46,335 bases of DNA from Rhodospirillaceae bacterium (GTDB taxonomy: Bacteria; Pseudomonadota; Alphaproteobacteria; GCA-2731375): contig JABIRL010000015.1 of assembly GCA_018667855.1 (NCBI GenBank), positions 1-46,335 of the forward strand, read 5' to 3'. How positions within the stretch are numbered: the stretch's first letter is position 1; each line of letters starts with the position of its first letter. The notes under the pieces are model-generated. The model searched no databases. It saw only the letters and a list, made by a program, of their open reading frames with translations, and had not been told where the DNA came from. Position numbers and translations under genes: made by a program. This document shows, piece after piece, positions 28,502 through 36,653 of the stretch.

Positions 28502-29658
28502 CAAAGGCCCATTTCCTTGGCGATGATATTGCGCTGAATTTCCATGGCGCCGCCGCCAATTTCGAACATCTTGGCGTCTGCGAAATGCATCGGCAGACCA
28601 CTTTCCACGCTGTAGCCGAACCCGCCCAGCAACTGGATGCCCTGGTGGGATACTTTCATATAGGCTTCCGCGCCCGCGACCTTGGCCATGGAGGCCTCCC
28701 GATGGCAGCTGCCTTCGTTTTCCAGCTTCCAGGCGGCGCGATAGGTCAACAGGCGGGCGCTGTCCACGGCCATCTGCATGTCGACGATCTTGTGCCGCAC
28801 GGCCTGCAAGCGTCCTAGCGGTTTGCCGAAGGCGACGCGCTGGTTCACATACTCGATAACCAGATCGATGATGCCTTGGGCGGCGCCCACGCCAATGGCG
28901 CCGTGATAGAAGCGCTCGTTGTCCAGACCGCCCAGCAGACCCTTCCAGCCGTTGCCGCGACCGCCGATGATCGCATCGGCCGGCACCCGCAGATCGTTGA
29001 AGGCGATGGAATAGGTGGGGATGATGGCCAGGCCCAGGGTTTCGATCCGATGGTATTCGATCTCCGGCCGCTGGCCGGGGTTTTCCACCAAAAACAGCGT
29101 TATGCCGTCGTGCTTGGGTTTATCCGGATCGGTCCGCGCGGCGATTACGGCGAAGCCGGCGCTTTCGATCTGGCTGTTGAACATCTTGGTGCCGTTGATC
29201 AGATAACTGCCGTCGGGCTGTTCCTCGGCCCGGGTGGCGATGCTGGCCGCATCGGAGCCCGCTTCCGCCTCCGTCAGACACAGGGCCAGTTGCACTTCGC
29301 CCCGAACAACTTTGGGCAGGACCAAATCTTTCTGCGCCTGGCTGCCGAAGCGGGCGATCTGTGGCCCCACGATGACGGCGGCGCGGCCATAATGGGTCGA
29401 CAGGGCGGAGGAGGCCCGCGAGAGTTCCTCCACAAAGACCACCATGCCTGTGGGGTCGACTTTTTCCAGGCCGCTGTATTCGGGCGGCAGCAGAAAACCG
29501 AACACCCCCAGTTCACCCAGTTTCATGAAGGTCTCGCGCGGCGGCTCCACCTTGTCGCGGACCCACTGCAGGATTTTTTCCCGGGGGAACTCCGTTTCGA
29601 CAAAGCGCCGGGACATATCCTTCAAGGCCTGATGTTCGGGACTGAGACTAAAATCCAT
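28501..29658 (-). CDS. Acyl-CoA dehydrogenase (FAD-dependent)
   Basis: A 385-residue enzyme that removes hydrogens from acyl-CoA to form the 2-enoyl-CoA. The usual family layout is clear: MDFSLSPEHQALKDMSRRF start, LALCLTEAEAGSDAASI (FAD/substrate loop), FNDLRVPADAIIGGRGNGWK, YVNQRVAFGKPLGRLQAVRH, and VSHQGIQLLGGFGYSVESGL. An acid near residue 360 would be the catalytic base, but I could not pin it down with certainty. The AGGAAG ribosome site precedes the ATG. It is coupled to the HAD gene. An ETF partner is not in the window. Confidence 0.93.
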   Translation of the reverse strand: MDFSLSPEHQALKDMSRRFVETEFPREKILQWVRDKVEPPRETFMKLGELGVFGFLLPPEYSGLEKVDPTGMVVFVEELSRASSALSTHYGRAAVIVGPQIARFGSQAQKDLVLPKVVRGEVQLALCLTEAEAGSDAASIATRAEEQPDGSYLINGTKMFNSQIESAGFAVIAARTDPDKPKHDGITLFLVENPGQRPEIEYHRIETLGLAIIPTYSIAFNDLRVPADAIIGGRGNGWKGLLGGLDNERFYHGAIGVGAAQGIIDLVIEYVNQRVAFGKPLGRLQAVRHKIVDMQMAVDSARLLTYRAAWKLENEGSCHREASMAKVAGAEAYMKVSHQGIQLLGGFGYSVESGLPMHFADAKMFEIGGGAMEIQRNIIAKEMGL

Positions 29659-29720
29659 TCTTCCTACCTTTTCAGCGCTTCGATCATTCCGGCCATATGG
29701 CGCCAGACTGTCCGGTGTCC

Positions 29721-29791
29721 CTGGATGCCCGTGTCAAGCACGGGCATGACAATGTGGAGGGTTGTCATTGCCGGGCTTGACCCGGCAATCC
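29721..29791. repeat. REP-like doublet of two inverted stem-loops
   Basis: Left unit CTGGATGCCCGTGTCAAGCA continues to GACA at about 29751. Right unit runs from TGTCATTGCCGGG to CAATCCAG. The right unit is the inverse complement of the left with few differences. Each is itself a hairpin: TGCCCGTG/CACGGGCA (29726-29746) and ATTGCCGGG/CCCGGCAAT (29767-29789). It lies between the stops/starts of minus-strand genes (helicase stop and acyl-CoA dehydrogenase start). This form is known as a scattered extragenic element of alphaproteobacteria. Confidence 0.7.
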
Positions 29792-29803
29792 AGGACAACA
29801 ATC

Positions 29804-31699
29804 TCAGGTGCTCGCGGCCCGTGGTGGTTTCTTTCTTGGTTTTGTCCGCTTGATGGGACCGCAGCCTTGCCGTGCCGCGTTTGGGGCCTTTGACCTGGAC
29901 TCTGCCAGTCTAGCCTTTTTCGCTCTTTTCAGTTTCTTGTTTTTCGGTCGTTTGGTGGCCGGCATCGGACGTTCATCGGGCGTTGGCGCCTTGTCTGGCT
30001 CCAGCATGGTACGCCGGGGCTCGCGTTTGATTTTTCCATATGGCTTTTCGCGCCTGGTCTCGGCGCCCGGCTCACCCTTTGGTCCTTTCGCTGGGCCGTC
30101 CGACCGGCTGACGATGATATCTTTTTCCACCGTGGCGTTGGGGCCCAGGGCTTCCAGGAAACCTTCGACACAGCCCGGCGCCAGCTCCACAAAGGTTTCC
30201 CCCTGTTCGATCCTGATCGCACCGATTTCCCGCTTGGTGATGTTGCCGGCCCGGCACAGCATGGGCAACAGCCAGCGCGGCTCGGCATTTTGCTTGCGGC
30301 CCACCGACAGGGAAAACCAGACGCCATCCTTGAAATCGTCGCGCCGCTTGCCCTTGTTTTCGGAGCTGCGGTCCATAGGCCCCGTATCAAGCAATTCCTC
30401 CGGCGCCGAGCGCCCCGCCCGCGACCGGCGTACAAAGGCGGCGGCGATTTGTTCGGCGCCATGGCGCGCCAGCAATTCCCGGGCAATGTCCGCTTCATCC
30501 TCGCCGACCGGCTCGTTCAGATCCGGGTCAGCCAGAAGGCGTTCATCATCCCGGCGCATGATTTCCACCACGGACGGCGGCCTAGCCCACGTGGCCTGAA
30601 CACCGGCGCCCTGCAACAGGCGTTCCGTCCGCTTGCGCCAATTGTGCGGTACCATCAGGACCGCGACGCCCTTGCGGCCGGCCCGTCCCGTACGCCCGCT
30701 ACGATGCAGCAGGCCCTCGCGGTTGCGGGGCAGATCCGCGTGGATCACCAATTCGCATTTCGGCAAATCAATGCCGCGCGCCGCGACATCGGTGGCGATG
30801 CAGACCTTGGCCCGGCCATCGCGCATGGCTTGCAGGGCGTGGCTGCGTTCGGCCTGGCTCAACTCCCCGGACAAGGCGACCACGGAAAAGCCGCGATTGG
30901 TAAAACGGGCGGTCATGTGATTGACCGCCGCCCGGGTGGCGCAGAAGACCAGGGCGGTCGGCACCTCGAAATAGCGCAACACGTTGATGATGGCGTTTTC
31001 CCGCTCGTTACCCGCCACCACCAGGGCCTGGTATTCAATGTCCAGATGCTGGCTCTGCTCAGCCTGGGTAGAGATTCGCACCGCGTCCCGTTGAAAACGT
31101 TTCGCCAGGGTGGCAATCGTGCGTGGCACGGTTGCGGAAAACATCAAGGTGCGGCGATCTTTGGGCGCGGCACCGAGGATGAATTCCAGGTCCTCGCGAA
31201 AGCCCAGGTCCAGCATCTCGTCCGCTTCGTCCAGTACCACGCCTTTCAAGGCCGTCATATCCAGGGACTTGCGCTCAATATGATCGCGCAGGCGCCCCGG
31301 CGTGCCGACCACGATATGGGCGCCTCTTTGCAGGGCGCGGCGCTCGGTCCGCATGTCCATGCCGCCAACACAGGATACGACGGATGCCCCGGTCGGTTTA
31401 TACAGCCATTCCAGCTCCCGTTTGACCTGCAAGGCCAGTTCCCGCGTCGGTGCGACAACCAGGGCCAGGGGACCATCGGCCACCGCGAACCTCTCGGCGC
31501 CCGCCAACAACGTCGGTGCCAGCGCCAGGCCGAAGGCAACGGTCTTGCCCGACCCGGTCTGGGCCGAAACCAAAAGGTCCCCGCTCGACAACTCCGGCTC
31601 CAGGACCGCTTCCTGCACCGGGGTGAGCACGTCAAAACCATGCTGTTGCAACGCCTGACCAAGCGCCGGAACGACGCCTTCAAAATTCGCCATGTTCAT
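29804..31699 (-). CDS. DEAD-box RNA helicase with DbpA-type RNA-binding domain
   Basis: About 631 residues. RecA-like core motifs: Q-motif FDVLTPVQEAVL, I AQTGSGKT, Ia PTRELAL, Ib TPGRLRD, II VLDEADEM, III SAT, IV VFCATRA, V ATDVAARGID and VI HRSGRTGRAG. A C-terminal domain IGAIRIEQGETFVELAP resembles the DbpA RNA-binding fold that targets 23S rRNA. A long Lys/Arg/Pro-rich tail ends with KKPPRAAST. Role: ATP-dependent RNA unwinding, probably in ribosome assembly or cold adaptation. The start is ambiguous: ATG 31699 and ATG 31693 are both possible. Confidence 0.92.
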   Translation of the reverse strand: MNMANFEGVVPALGQALQQHGFDVLTPVQEAVLEPELSSGDLLVSAQTGSGKTVAFGLALAPTLLAGAERFAVADGPLALVVAPTRELALQVKRELEWLYKPTGASVVSCVGGMDMRTERRALQRGAHIVVGTPGRLRDHIERKSLDMTALKGVVLDEADEMLDLGFREDLEFILGAAPKDRRTLMFSATVPRTIATLAKRFQRDAVRISTQAEQSQHLDIEYQALVVAGNERENAIINVLRYFEVPTALVFCATRAAVNHMTARFTNRGFSVVALSGELSQAERSHALQAMRDGRAKVCIATDVAARGIDLPKCELVIHADLPRNREGLLHRSGRTGRAGRKGVAVLMVPHNWRKRTERLLQGAGVQATWARPPSVVEIMRRDDERLLADPDLNEPVGEDEADIARELLARHGAEQIAAAFVRRSRAGRSAPEELLDTGPMDRSSENKGKRRDDFKDGVWFSLSVGRKQNAEPRWLLPMLCRAGNITKREIGAIRIEQGETFVELAPGCVEGFLEALGPNATVEKDIIVSRSDGPAKGPKGEPGAETRREKPYGKIKREPRRTMLEPDKAPTPDERPMPATKRPKNKKLKRAKKARLAESRSKAPNAARQGCGPIKRTKPRKKPPRAAST

Positions 31700-32024
31700 T
31701 CTTTCGGAACGGGATCTACTTGCGCCGGTTGAACGGAACAATGCCGACGACCAAGGATCCAAATATCTATTACGAGCGCCTTGTACGTGGTGTGGAGCCC
31801 ATTGTACAGGCCGCCGGCCGGTATTCTTTGTTGACGTCTGTCATGGCAGCGCCTAAACATCGCGGCCCAGGGAAACGGCCCCTGCCGCCCGCAGGCAATT
31901 TGCCACGGTGAAGCCGCATATAGATCTTATCCGCCAGCACAATGTCATGTGGCCGGGTGGTAACGCGGGCACCATTCACAATGCGATTTATGGCACCACA
32001 TGGACGACTGCATGGGGCGAGATA
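31700..32024. promoter_or_regulatory. Divergent region between the DEAD helicase and glyoxalase-related genes
   Basis: This 325-bp gap must hold both promoters and a possible long helicase leader. On the plus strand TTGACG (31831-31836) and TAAACA (31854-31859) are 17 nt apart: a good -35 and a weak -10. I saw no other clear signal. No convincing small protein is encoded. Confidence 0.35.
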
Positions 32025-32465
32025 ATGAATGAGATAACGACAATTCCATCCGTGGAAGCCTTGAAAGCACAGGCCAAGCGGTTGCGATCTAAACTAGCCG
32101 ATGATGGACAGATCATTGGCCACGGCCAGGCGCTGGAAATCCTGGCCCGGCAAATGGGCTACCGGGATTGGAATACCCTGCATGCCGCCGCCGGCAACCG
32201 CCGGAATGATAATCCTTTGTTTATTGGTGAGCGGGTCAGCGGCCACTATCTTGGCCAGCATTTCGTGGGCGAAGTGATCGGCCTGGCCCGGCAAGGGGCC
32301 GGGGACCGCATGCGCGTGACGATCCATTTCGATGAACCGGTCGATGTTGTCACATTCGACAGCTTTTCGGCATTTCGTCAGCGTGTGTCCTGTACCTTGA
32401 ACAAGGACTTCACCACCACGGAAAAAACCTCCAACGGGCTGCCGCATATGCGTTTGGAACGTTGA
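32025..32465 (+). CDS. Glyoxalase-related small protein (Glyoxalase_8-like domain)
   Basis: A 146-residue soluble protein. The N-terminal half, VEALKAQAKRLRSKLADDG then HGQALEILARQMGYRDWNTL, matches the short helical domain labelled glyoxalase-related in many alphaproteobacterial proteins. The C-terminal half (GHYLGQHFVGEVIGLARQ and beyond) has beta-strand character. No metal ligands stand out, so enzyme activity is doubtful. The ATG at 32025 is preceded by GGCGAG. The frame extends upstream but without family content. It is convergent with the MaoC-like gene, 6 nt away. Confidence 0.75.
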   Translation: MNEITTIPSVEALKAQAKRLRSKLADDGQIIGHGQALEILARQMGYRDWNTLHAAAGNRRNDNPLFIGERVSGHYLGQHFVGEVIGLARQGAGDRMRVTIHFDEPVDVVTFDSFSAFRQRVSCTLNKDFTTTEKTSNGLPHMRLER

Positions 32466-32471
32466 TGGCGC

Positions 32472-33263
32472 TTATGGCGTCGGGTTGACGCGGGCCAGGC
32501 TGGCCGCCTTGCCAGCCTGGTTCTCGATCCGCATGGCGGTCAATCGGCCGTTTTCGCTTTTGTGGCGCAGGGTTAGGGTCTCGTCCCAGAACATGGGCCG
32601 CTTGAACCAGATTTCGATATCCATGCCCTCCGCCGCATCGTGGCGGGCCATGGCCTCAAGGTAATAATGCACCCCCATCAGGCCGGCGGCGATGGGCGCG
32701 CGGAAGCCGAACTGGCGGGCGATCTCCGGGTCCGAATGGATGCGGTTGCGGCCGTCGCTGCTGTAGCGGGCCACTTCGTCGGGCACCAATGTGCGCTGCC
32801 ATAGCTCCCCGAATCCGGGCTGATCTTCCTCCGGCGGCGCCAGGAAGTCGGTGGCGCCGCTGCCGCCTGTGCCGGTGGTCTGGGGACGCAACCCGGCGCG
32901 GTCCACCGTCACCAGCGGTCGGCCCCCGCCATCGGTGAAATCAAACGCCCAGCGCACCACTTCGCCCTTGGCGACAGGCTCGATGGCGGTGATCTCTCCG
33001 CGCATATGAAGCTCCGTATCCAGCGGAATGGGCGCGCGCTGGATGAAGCGTTGATAGACATGCACCTGGCCCTGCAGGGGTACGCCGGGTTCGATCAAGG
33101 CATCCAGGATCGGCAGGCCCAGGAACGTCAGGTCCAGGCGGTCGCCATGCACGTCCGGGTCAATGCCGCTGGCGGTCAGCTTCGCCAGTTGCTGGTCACG
33201 GTCAATGGAAATCGGGCGCGGTTCATACACATACCCGACGGGCAGGGGATAAAGATCAAGCAT
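32472..33263 (-). CDS. MaoC-like / FAS1-type acyl-CoA dehydratase (mesaconyl-CoA hydratase-like)
   Basis: A 263-residue double hot-dog-like protein. The first half holds a substrate-handling segment (GVPLQGQVHVYQRFIQR). The catalytic region is GRNRIHSDPEIARQFGF, in which N-R-I-H-S-D resembles the MaoC D/N-x-x-H hydratase motif. AAGLMGVHYYLEAM follows. Proteins of this group hydrate mesaconyl-, itaconyl- or other 2-enoyl-CoA. Its start MLDLYPLPVGYVYEPRPI is 13 nt after the leucine dehydrogenase stop, so it probably belongs to the same operon. A branched-chain amino acid catabolic role fits but is not proven. Confidence 0.8.
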   Translation of the reverse strand: MLDLYPLPVGYVYEPRPISIDRDQQLAKLTASGIDPDVHGDRLDLTFLGLPILDALIEPGVPLQGQVHVYQRFIQRAPIPLDTELHMRGEITAIEPVAKGEVVRWAFDFTDGGGRPLVTVDRAGLRPQTTGTGGSGATDFLAPPEEDQPGFGELWQRTLVPDEVARYSSDGRNRIHSDPEIARQFGFRAPIAAGLMGVHYYLEAMARHDAAEGMDIEIWFKRPMFWDETLTLRHKSENGRLTAMRIENQAGKAASLARVNPTP

Positions 33264-33276
33264 GGGTGATGATCCC

Positions 33277-34332
33277 CTAATCGGGCGGGGAAGACAACTG
33301 TGCCGCGCGGGCGGCATCCAGGCGCTGGTGGACCAGGCGGTCGGTCTGTTGCAAGGGCGTTTCGCCCTGTGCATGGGCGCGGGCCAGCGTATCCGCCGTA
33401 ATCTCGCCGATCCGTCCGACGGCATCCAGCACCGCTTCCGGGTTGTCATTGATATGTTCCATGTGGAAATCGATCACGCCGCCGGCGTTGGCCAGGTAGT
33501 CGGGCACATACAAGATGCCCCGGGCCGCCAATGCGGCGTCGTGCTCCCCCCGCAACAGCTGATTGTTGGCGCCGCCGCAGACAACCTTGGCCCGCAGGCG
33601 GGGAATCGTTTCATCGTTCAATACGGCGCCAAAGGCACAGGGTGCGAAGACATCCACGTCCCGGTCATAAATATCCTCCGCCGGAACGATTTTGGGCGAT
33701 AGCTCCCGCCGGGCGAGAGCAAGGCGTTCGGGATCAATGTCGCAAACGGTCAAATCGGCGCCGCGATCGCGCAGATAGCGGCACAAGGGCAGGCCCACAT
33801 TGCCCAAACCCTGCACCGCGACACGCAATCCGACCAGATCGGAGCGGCCAAAGGCAAAGGCGGCAGCTGCCTCCATCGCCCTGGCCACGCCATGGGCGGT
33901 CACCGCCAAGGGTTCGCCGGCGGCGGCCGTGGTGGCGGCGGTGTGGGCGGTTTCGGTGCGCATGACGGCAAGGTCATCCAAGGTCGTGCCCACATCATCG
34001 GCAATGATGTACAGGCCGCCCAGGCCCTCGACCAATCTGCCCATGGCCCCCAGAAGCGCCGGCGTCTTTTGGCTTCCGGCATCGCCGATAATTACGGATT
34101 TTCCGCCCCCATAAGGCAATTCGCAGATCGCCGCCTTGTAAGTCATGCCGGCCGAGAGGCGCAACACATCCCGCAAGGCCGCCTCCTCATCTCCATAGGG
34201 CCACATGCGGCAGCCGCCGAAACCGGGGCCCAGGGCGGTATTGTGCACGGCAATGATGGCGGTCAGGCCGCTCGCCTCGTCGCGGGAGAATACGACCGTT
34301 TCGTGATCGTCGAATTCCGGGTGACTGAACAT
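33277..34332 (-). CDS. Leucine/phenylalanine/valine dehydrogenase
   Basis: A 351-residue NAD-dependent amino-acid dehydrogenase that oxidatively deaminates branched or aromatic amino acids to 2-oxo acids. Lys66 and Lys78 lie in YKAAICELPYGGGKSV, the catalytic pair of the family. GLRVAVQGLGNVGLPLCRYL (about residues 167-186) is the NAD-binding Rossmann start. DVDVFAPCAFGAVLN and CGGANNQL are also typical. It heads a two-gene unit with the MaoC-like gene and is divergent from nagA across a 99-bp gap. The preference between Leu, Val and Phe cannot be told from the sequence. Confidence 0.92.
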   Translation of the reverse strand: MFSHPEFDDHETVVFSRDEASGLTAIIAVHNTALGPGFGGCRMWPYGDEEAALRDVLRLSAGMTYKAAICELPYGGGKSVIIGDAGSQKTPALLGAMGRLVEGLGGLYIIADDVGTTLDDLAVMRTETAHTAATTAAAGEPLAVTAHGVARAMEAAAAFAFGRSDLVGLRVAVQGLGNVGLPLCRYLRDRGADLTVCDIDPERLALARRELSPKIVPAEDIYDRDVDVFAPCAFGAVLNDETIPRLRAKVVCGGANNQLLRGEHDAALAARGILYVPDYLANAGGVIDFHMEHINDNPEAVLDAVGRIGEITADTLARAHAQGETPLQQTDRLVHQRLDAARAAQLSSPPD

Positions 34333-34431
34333 GATCCAAATGATCCCGACAGTTCACAAGCCAGACTGATGATAACCGATTATACCCGGTCTTGTGAGGT
34401 GATATAATCGCCGGGGACAAAGGGATAGGCC

Positions 34432-35589
34432 GTGAACGACGGACAGAACATACAGCTATTGGTCAATGGGCGGATTTTCACGGGTGCGGAGATCCTGCCG
34501 AAACGTGAAGTGCTGCTTGCGAATGGCATGATCCAAGAGGTCCGTCTGACCAGTCGGATGGGATCGGAAATTCCAACCGTGGACCTAGACGGTGGCTTGT
34601 TGGCGCCGGGCTTCATCGATTGCCAGGTTAACGGCGGCGGCGGGATCATGTTCAACGATCAGCCGGACCCGGCCGCCATTGCGGCCATTATCCAGGCGCA
34701 CAGGGCATATGGCACGACCGGCCTGTTGCCGACCCTGATCAGCGATGATTGGGCCACAATGACGGCGGCGGCCCAAGCGGTGCATGCCGCGCGAAGTGAC
34801 CAATTACCGGGCCTGTTGGGCGTCCATTTCGAGGGGCCCTATTTGAACCCGGCAAGAAATGGCGCCCACGCTGCGGCGCAAATCAGGGCCCTTGATGATG
34901 GCGCGATGGAACTGTTCGCCCGTACGGATCTGGGGGCGGTGGTGGTGACTTTGGCGCCGGAAACGGTGCCCCCTGGTACTATTCGCCGTTTGCATGATGC
35001 CGGCGTTCGCGTCTGTGCCGGCCATTGTGCGCCCAACAGCGAACAAATCGCCGCAGCGCTGGATGAAGGTCTGGCCGGCTTCACGCATTTATTCAATGCC
35101 ATGCCGCCCCTGGTCAGCCGCGAACCCGGCGTTGTCGGGGCGGCCCTTGCGGACGGCAACACCTGGTGCGGCGTTATCGTGGATGGTCATCATGTGGATC
35201 CCGTCACCTTGCGCGTTGCCATTGCCGCCAAGGCGACGGGCCGGATGATGCTGGTCACGGATGCCGTGGCGGCCGTGGGTTCGGATCTGCGAACTTTCCA
35301 ACTGTCGGGGCACGCGGTGACCGTGGACGGCGGCCGCTGTACATTGCCCGACGGCACCCTGGCCGGTTCCTGTCTTGATATGGCCGGTGCCGTTCGCAAC
35401 ACCCACAATCTGCTGGATCTGCCCCTGGAAGAGGCCTTGCGCATGGCCTCGCTCTACCCGGCGGAATTCCTCGGCATGAGTAATGTTCGCGGCCGAATCA
35501 GGGCTGGCTATCGTGCCGATCTTGTCCTGCTGGACGACGACCTAAACGTTCGCCGTACCTGGATTGGCGGTGAATTGGCGGTTCATTAG
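34432..35589 (+). CDS. nagA: N-acetylglucosamine-6-phosphate deacetylase
   Basis: A 385-residue amidohydrolase that removes acetate from GlcNAc-6-phosphate during chitin and peptidoglycan sugar recycling. Metal and catalytic features: GFIDCQVNGGGG (first strand), HFEGPYLNPARNGAH (Glu metal ligand), CAGHCAPN and THLFNAMPP (metal His residues) and MLVTDAVAAVG (catalytic Asp). The start codon is GTG, with AAAGGGAT upstream. No nagB, nagK or GlcNAc transporter lies in the window, so here it stands alone. It is convergent with the 2TM gene, 3 nt away. Confidence 0.93.
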   Translation: MNDGQNIQLLVNGRIFTGAEILPKREVLLANGMIQEVRLTSRMGSEIPTVDLDGGLLAPGFIDCQVNGGGGIMFNDQPDPAAIAAIIQAHRAYGTTGLLPTLISDDWATMTAAAQAVHAARSDQLPGLLGVHFEGPYLNPARNGAHAAAQIRALDDGAMELFARTDLGAVVVTLAPETVPPGTIRRLHDAGVRVCAGHCAPNSEQIAAALDEGLAGFTHLFNAMPPLVSREPGVVGAALADGNTWCGVIVDGHHVDPVTLRVAIAAKATGRMMLVTDAVAAVGSDLRTFQLSGHAVTVDGGRCTLPDGTLAGSCLDMAGAVRNTHNLLDLPLEEALRMASLYPAEFLGMSNVRGRIRAGYRADLVLLDDDLNVRRTWIGGELAVH

Positions 35590-35592
35590 GTT

Positions 35593-35937
35593 TTATTTAT
35601 CCTGATCGTCCAGGGGGTAAGTCGGTTCCTTGAAGTTGGTCGGCTTGATGTAGATGTCTTTCACATGCTGAAAATCATAAGCGTGACGGCGGATCTTGTC
35701 GGCTCGTTCGTCGGCCCATTCATCGTTGGCGGTCAGGCTGCGCACCAGCAGAAAATGCAGTGAAAAGACGATGTACCAAATCAGCAAGGGCCAGAACAGC
35801 GGCATCCAGGGCGCGAACGTCGCCCGGGCGCCGACCATGATCATGATCGCGACCACAAAAACCAACCCATGATGCCACAGCAGCGTCACCGACCGCTTGC
35901 GGCGGTAATAGGCGATGATGCTTTTAAGTCCGTTCAT
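35593..35937 (-). CDS. 2TM-domain membrane protein
   Basis: A 114-residue protein with a basic N-terminus (YYRRKRSVTLLWHHG) and two membrane spans (about residues 22-40 and 47-66), the layout of the 2TM family. The C-terminal soluble tail is charged (NDEWADERADKIRRHAYDF). The function of the family is not known. It follows the SDR gene by 14 nt on the same strand and ends 3 nt from the convergent nagA. It is possibly the last gene of the indolepyruvate oxidoreductase operon. Confidence 0.8.
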   Translation of the reverse strand: MNGLKSIIAYYRRKRSVTLLWHHGLVFVVAIMIMVGARATFAPWMPLFWPLLIWYIVFSLHFLLVRSLTANDEWADERADKIRRHAYDFQHVKDIYIKPTNFKEPTYPLDDQDK

Positions 35938-35951
35938 GGTCAGCTTGAAGA

Positions 35952-36650
35952 TTAGAAGTTCTCGACCCAGGGCCGCACCTCGACCGAATGTGACCAGGCA
36001 CTGCGGTGCTGCATATGGGTCTGATAATAGGTTTCGGCTATGGCGTCGGGCCGCAATCGCGCTTCACCGCCCTCATCCACGCCGATGCCGCCGTCGATGT
36101 TGAAGTGGGCCACGTGCACGCCCATGGGCTGCAGTTCCCGGGCCATGGATTCGGCCAGTCCCCGCAAGGCGAATTTTCCGGCGGCGAATGTCGCGGAATG
36201 GGGGAAGCCTTTCATGGATGCCGTCGCACCCGTCAGCAGAATGCTGCCGGCCCCTTTTGGCCCCAGCCGCCGCGCCGCTTCCCGCCCGACCAGAAATCCG
36301 CCCAGGCAGCAACGTTCCCAGGCATCGGTGAATTCGGCCAACGTTGTGTCCGCGATGGGTCCCCGCGCCCGGCCGGAGGCATTGTAGATGCTCACATCCA
36401 TGGCGCCCAGATCAGCTTCCGCAGCCTCGAACAGCGCCGCGACGTCCGCCTCTGACGTGGTGTCGCAGGCATAGGCCTTGGCCGTGCCTCCCGCGCCGGT
36501 GATGTCACCCACGATGCTGGCCAGCTTGTCCACATTGCGCGCCGCTACCGCAACTTTATGCCCGGCGGATGCAAACCGCCGCGCCAAAGACGCGCCCAGA
36601 CCGGGGCCAACGCCGACGATGATACAGGTACCGGGATTTCCGTTGCTCAT
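35952..36650 (-). CDS. SDR-family oxidoreductase lacking the catalytic Tyr
   Basis: A 232-residue Rossmann protein. The cofactor loop is IIVGVGPGLGASLARRF (G-x-G-P-G-x-G variant). NAS, the usual NAG-like motif, appears in SIYNASGRARG. A Ser-like position is in LLTGATASMKG. The usual Tyr-xxx-Lys reads SATFAAGKFALRG, so Phe replaces Tyr while Lys is kept. This substitution is typical of one known SDR subgroup, whose activity is uncertain. It lies 3 nt after the indolepyruvate oxidoreductase gene and is co-transcribed with it. Confidence 0.88.
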   Translation of the reverse strand: MSNGNPGTCIIVGVGPGLGASLARRFASAGHKVAVAARNVDKLASIVGDITGAGGTAKAYACDTTSEADVAALFEAAEADLGAMDVSIYNASGRARGPIADTTLAEFTDAWERCCLGGFLVGREAARRLGPKGAGSILLTGATASMKGFPHSATFAAGKFALRGLAESMARELQPMGVHVAHFNIDGGIGVDEGGEARLRPDAIAETYYQTHMQHRSAWSHSVEVRPWVENF

Positions 36651-36653
36651 GAT

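Noticed and set aside
30290-31732. A long plus-strand open frame (480 codons) opposite the DEAD helicase.
   Set aside because: It has no family motifs, while the minus strand carries all helicase motifs. It is an antisense shadow typical of GC-rich DNA.
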